The translations under genes were made by a program, and so were the position numbers. The notes under the pieces were generated by a model. It did no database searches, was not told the origin of the DNA, and was given only the letters and a program-made list of their open reading frames with translations. This document shows, piece after piece, positions 33,035-34,063 of a stretch of 34,063 nucleotides of DNA (its first letter is position 1; the number at the start of each line of letters is the position of its first letter). The stretch comes from a bacterium (lineage in GTDB: Bacteria > Hydrothermota > UBA3073 > JACQXS01). The stretch spans positions 1 to 34,063 of the forward strand of contig JAUWHX010000074.1 of assembly GCA_030605695.1 (NCBI GenBank). The letters are read 5' to 3'.

Positions 33035-33520
33035 ATGAATCTACTTCAAAAAATATATGTTCTTATACTTTTATGTTTTTGTACTCTGAGTTGTGCTTAT
33101 AATTTTAGAGGATTTGTGGCAAGGGATATTCATTCCATTGCTATCCCAGTTTTTGAGAATCGGACAGTTAAGTATGGAATAGAGGAGCAGTTGACAAAGT
33201 TAGTGACAGACGCTTTTATTAAAGATAATAGATTAAAATTGCTTGACAGGAAATCTGCAGACTCCATACTTCTTGGTGAAATTGTGAGATATAATAAAGC
33301 TCCTTTTTCTTACGATGACCAGGAAAATGTTAAAGATTATAAAGTTGAGCTCGGCATAAAACTCACTTACAAAAAGAGTTCGGGAGATAAAATCATCATT
33401 GAAAAGGAACTCAGAGATTGGAGTTTGTATTCCTCGCAGGAAACAGAAGAAGATGGATTAGAGAAGTTATGCGAGAAGCTTGCAGATGATATATTAAAAG
33501 GAATTATGGGGGGCTGGTAA
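33035..33520 (+). CDS. LptE-like LPS-assembly lipoprotein
   Basis: Lipobox-like LSC after the signal peptide; YNFRGFVARDIHSIAIPVFENRTVKYGIEEQLTKLVTDAFIKDNRLKLLDRKSADSILLGEIVRY. Confidence 0.82.
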   Translation: MNLLQKIYVLILLCFCTLSCAYNFRGFVARDIHSIAIPVFENRTVKYGIEEQLTKLVTDAFIKDNRLKLLDRKSADSILLGEIVRYNKAPFSYDDQENVKDYKVELGIKLTYKKSSGDKIIIEKELRDWSLYSSQETEEDGLEKLCEKLADDILKGIMGGW

Positions 33521-33529
33521 GGAACGAAA

Positions 33530-34063
33530 ATGAACTTTATGACTAAAGCGTTGGGTAAAAGTCCAGATGATATTTGCAAGAAGGATATACTGGATTATAT
33601 CAGAAATAAAGAGATTAAGATACTCAATCTTTGTTATATTGGAAGCGACAGCAAGCTGAAGAGTGTTAATTTCCCGACATCCAATCTTGCATATATAGAT
33701 TCCGTATTGTCCAGAGGTGAGCGGATAGCGAGTGTATTTCTTCATAGAGCCATTGAATCTGAGGAGTATTATATTATCCCAAAGTATCGGACTGCCTTTC
33801 TGAATCCATTTTCAAAAGAGCCCACTCTTAACATTCTTTGCTCTTGCTTCAATAAGGATGGTGATCTCTCATCTGCGGCTCCATCTACCGTATTAGAGAG
33901 AGCGGCAGCGAGATTCACGGAGAAAACAGGATTAAATATCACAGCGGCTGGCGAATTGGAATACTTTGTGATATATCCCGAAGCCGATGATTTGTTCAAG
34001 ACTACTCTCAGGCATTATCACAGCTCTTCTCCATTTACTATGTGGGAGGATATGCGGAACGAG
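33530..34063 (+). CDS. glutamine synthetase-like protein, N-terminal part, runs off the window
   Basis: Own translation (not in the ORF track): MNFMTKALGKSPDDICKKDILDYIRNKEIKILNLCYIGSDSKLKSVNF...PFSKEPTLNILCSCFNKDGDLSSAAPSTVLERAAARFTEKTGLNITAAGELEYFVI; open to the last base. Confidence 0.75.
   Translation, partial: MNFMTKALGKSPDDICKKDILDYIRNKEIKILNLCYIGSDSKLKSVNFPTSNLAYIDSVLSRGERIASVFLHRAIESEEYYIIPKYRTAFLNPFSKEPTLNILCSCFNKDGDLSSAAPSTVLERAAARFTEKTGLNITAAGELEYFVIYPEADDLFKTTLRHYHSSSPFTMWEDMRNE

Overview
This is a low-GC bacterial window, probably from an uncultured FCB-type lineage (inferred from two proteins with Por/T9SS-type C-terminal sorting domains). About 22 kb of it (7.5-31.3 kb, + strand) is one surface-polysaccharide locus. 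It holds RmlC- and RmlB-like enzymes, a Wza-like exporter, a Wzz/GumC-like chain-length protein, WecC- and WecB-like enzymes, a Wzy/WaaL-like protein, a Wzx flippase, five glycosyltransferases, a GH99-like protein, a B12-binding radical SAM protein, a WbaP-like initiating transferase, an epimerase and a WbpB-like oxidoreductase. A secreted protein with 14 blade-like repeats and a sorting domain sits inside the locus. Flanking genes are a GT4, glyS, lemA, tRNA-Ser(GGA), a CCA-adding enzyme, a DUF4234 protein, an LptE-like lipoprotein and a truncated glutamine synthetase-like gene missed by the ORF track. The most unusual content is a set of small repeats: (1) 7-bp-period tandem tracts read in frame inside several conserved enzymes; (2) 16-bp and 18-bp palindromes, one of which appears to have inserted into a duplicated leader; (3) long imperfect inverted repeats, some abutting start codons that lack an obvious Shine-Dalgarno. 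glyS is split by a single in-frame TAA into two ORFs totalling full length, and one minus-strand gene is frameshifted by what looks like a duplicated 7-mer. No database search was run; all family names come from motif recognition.
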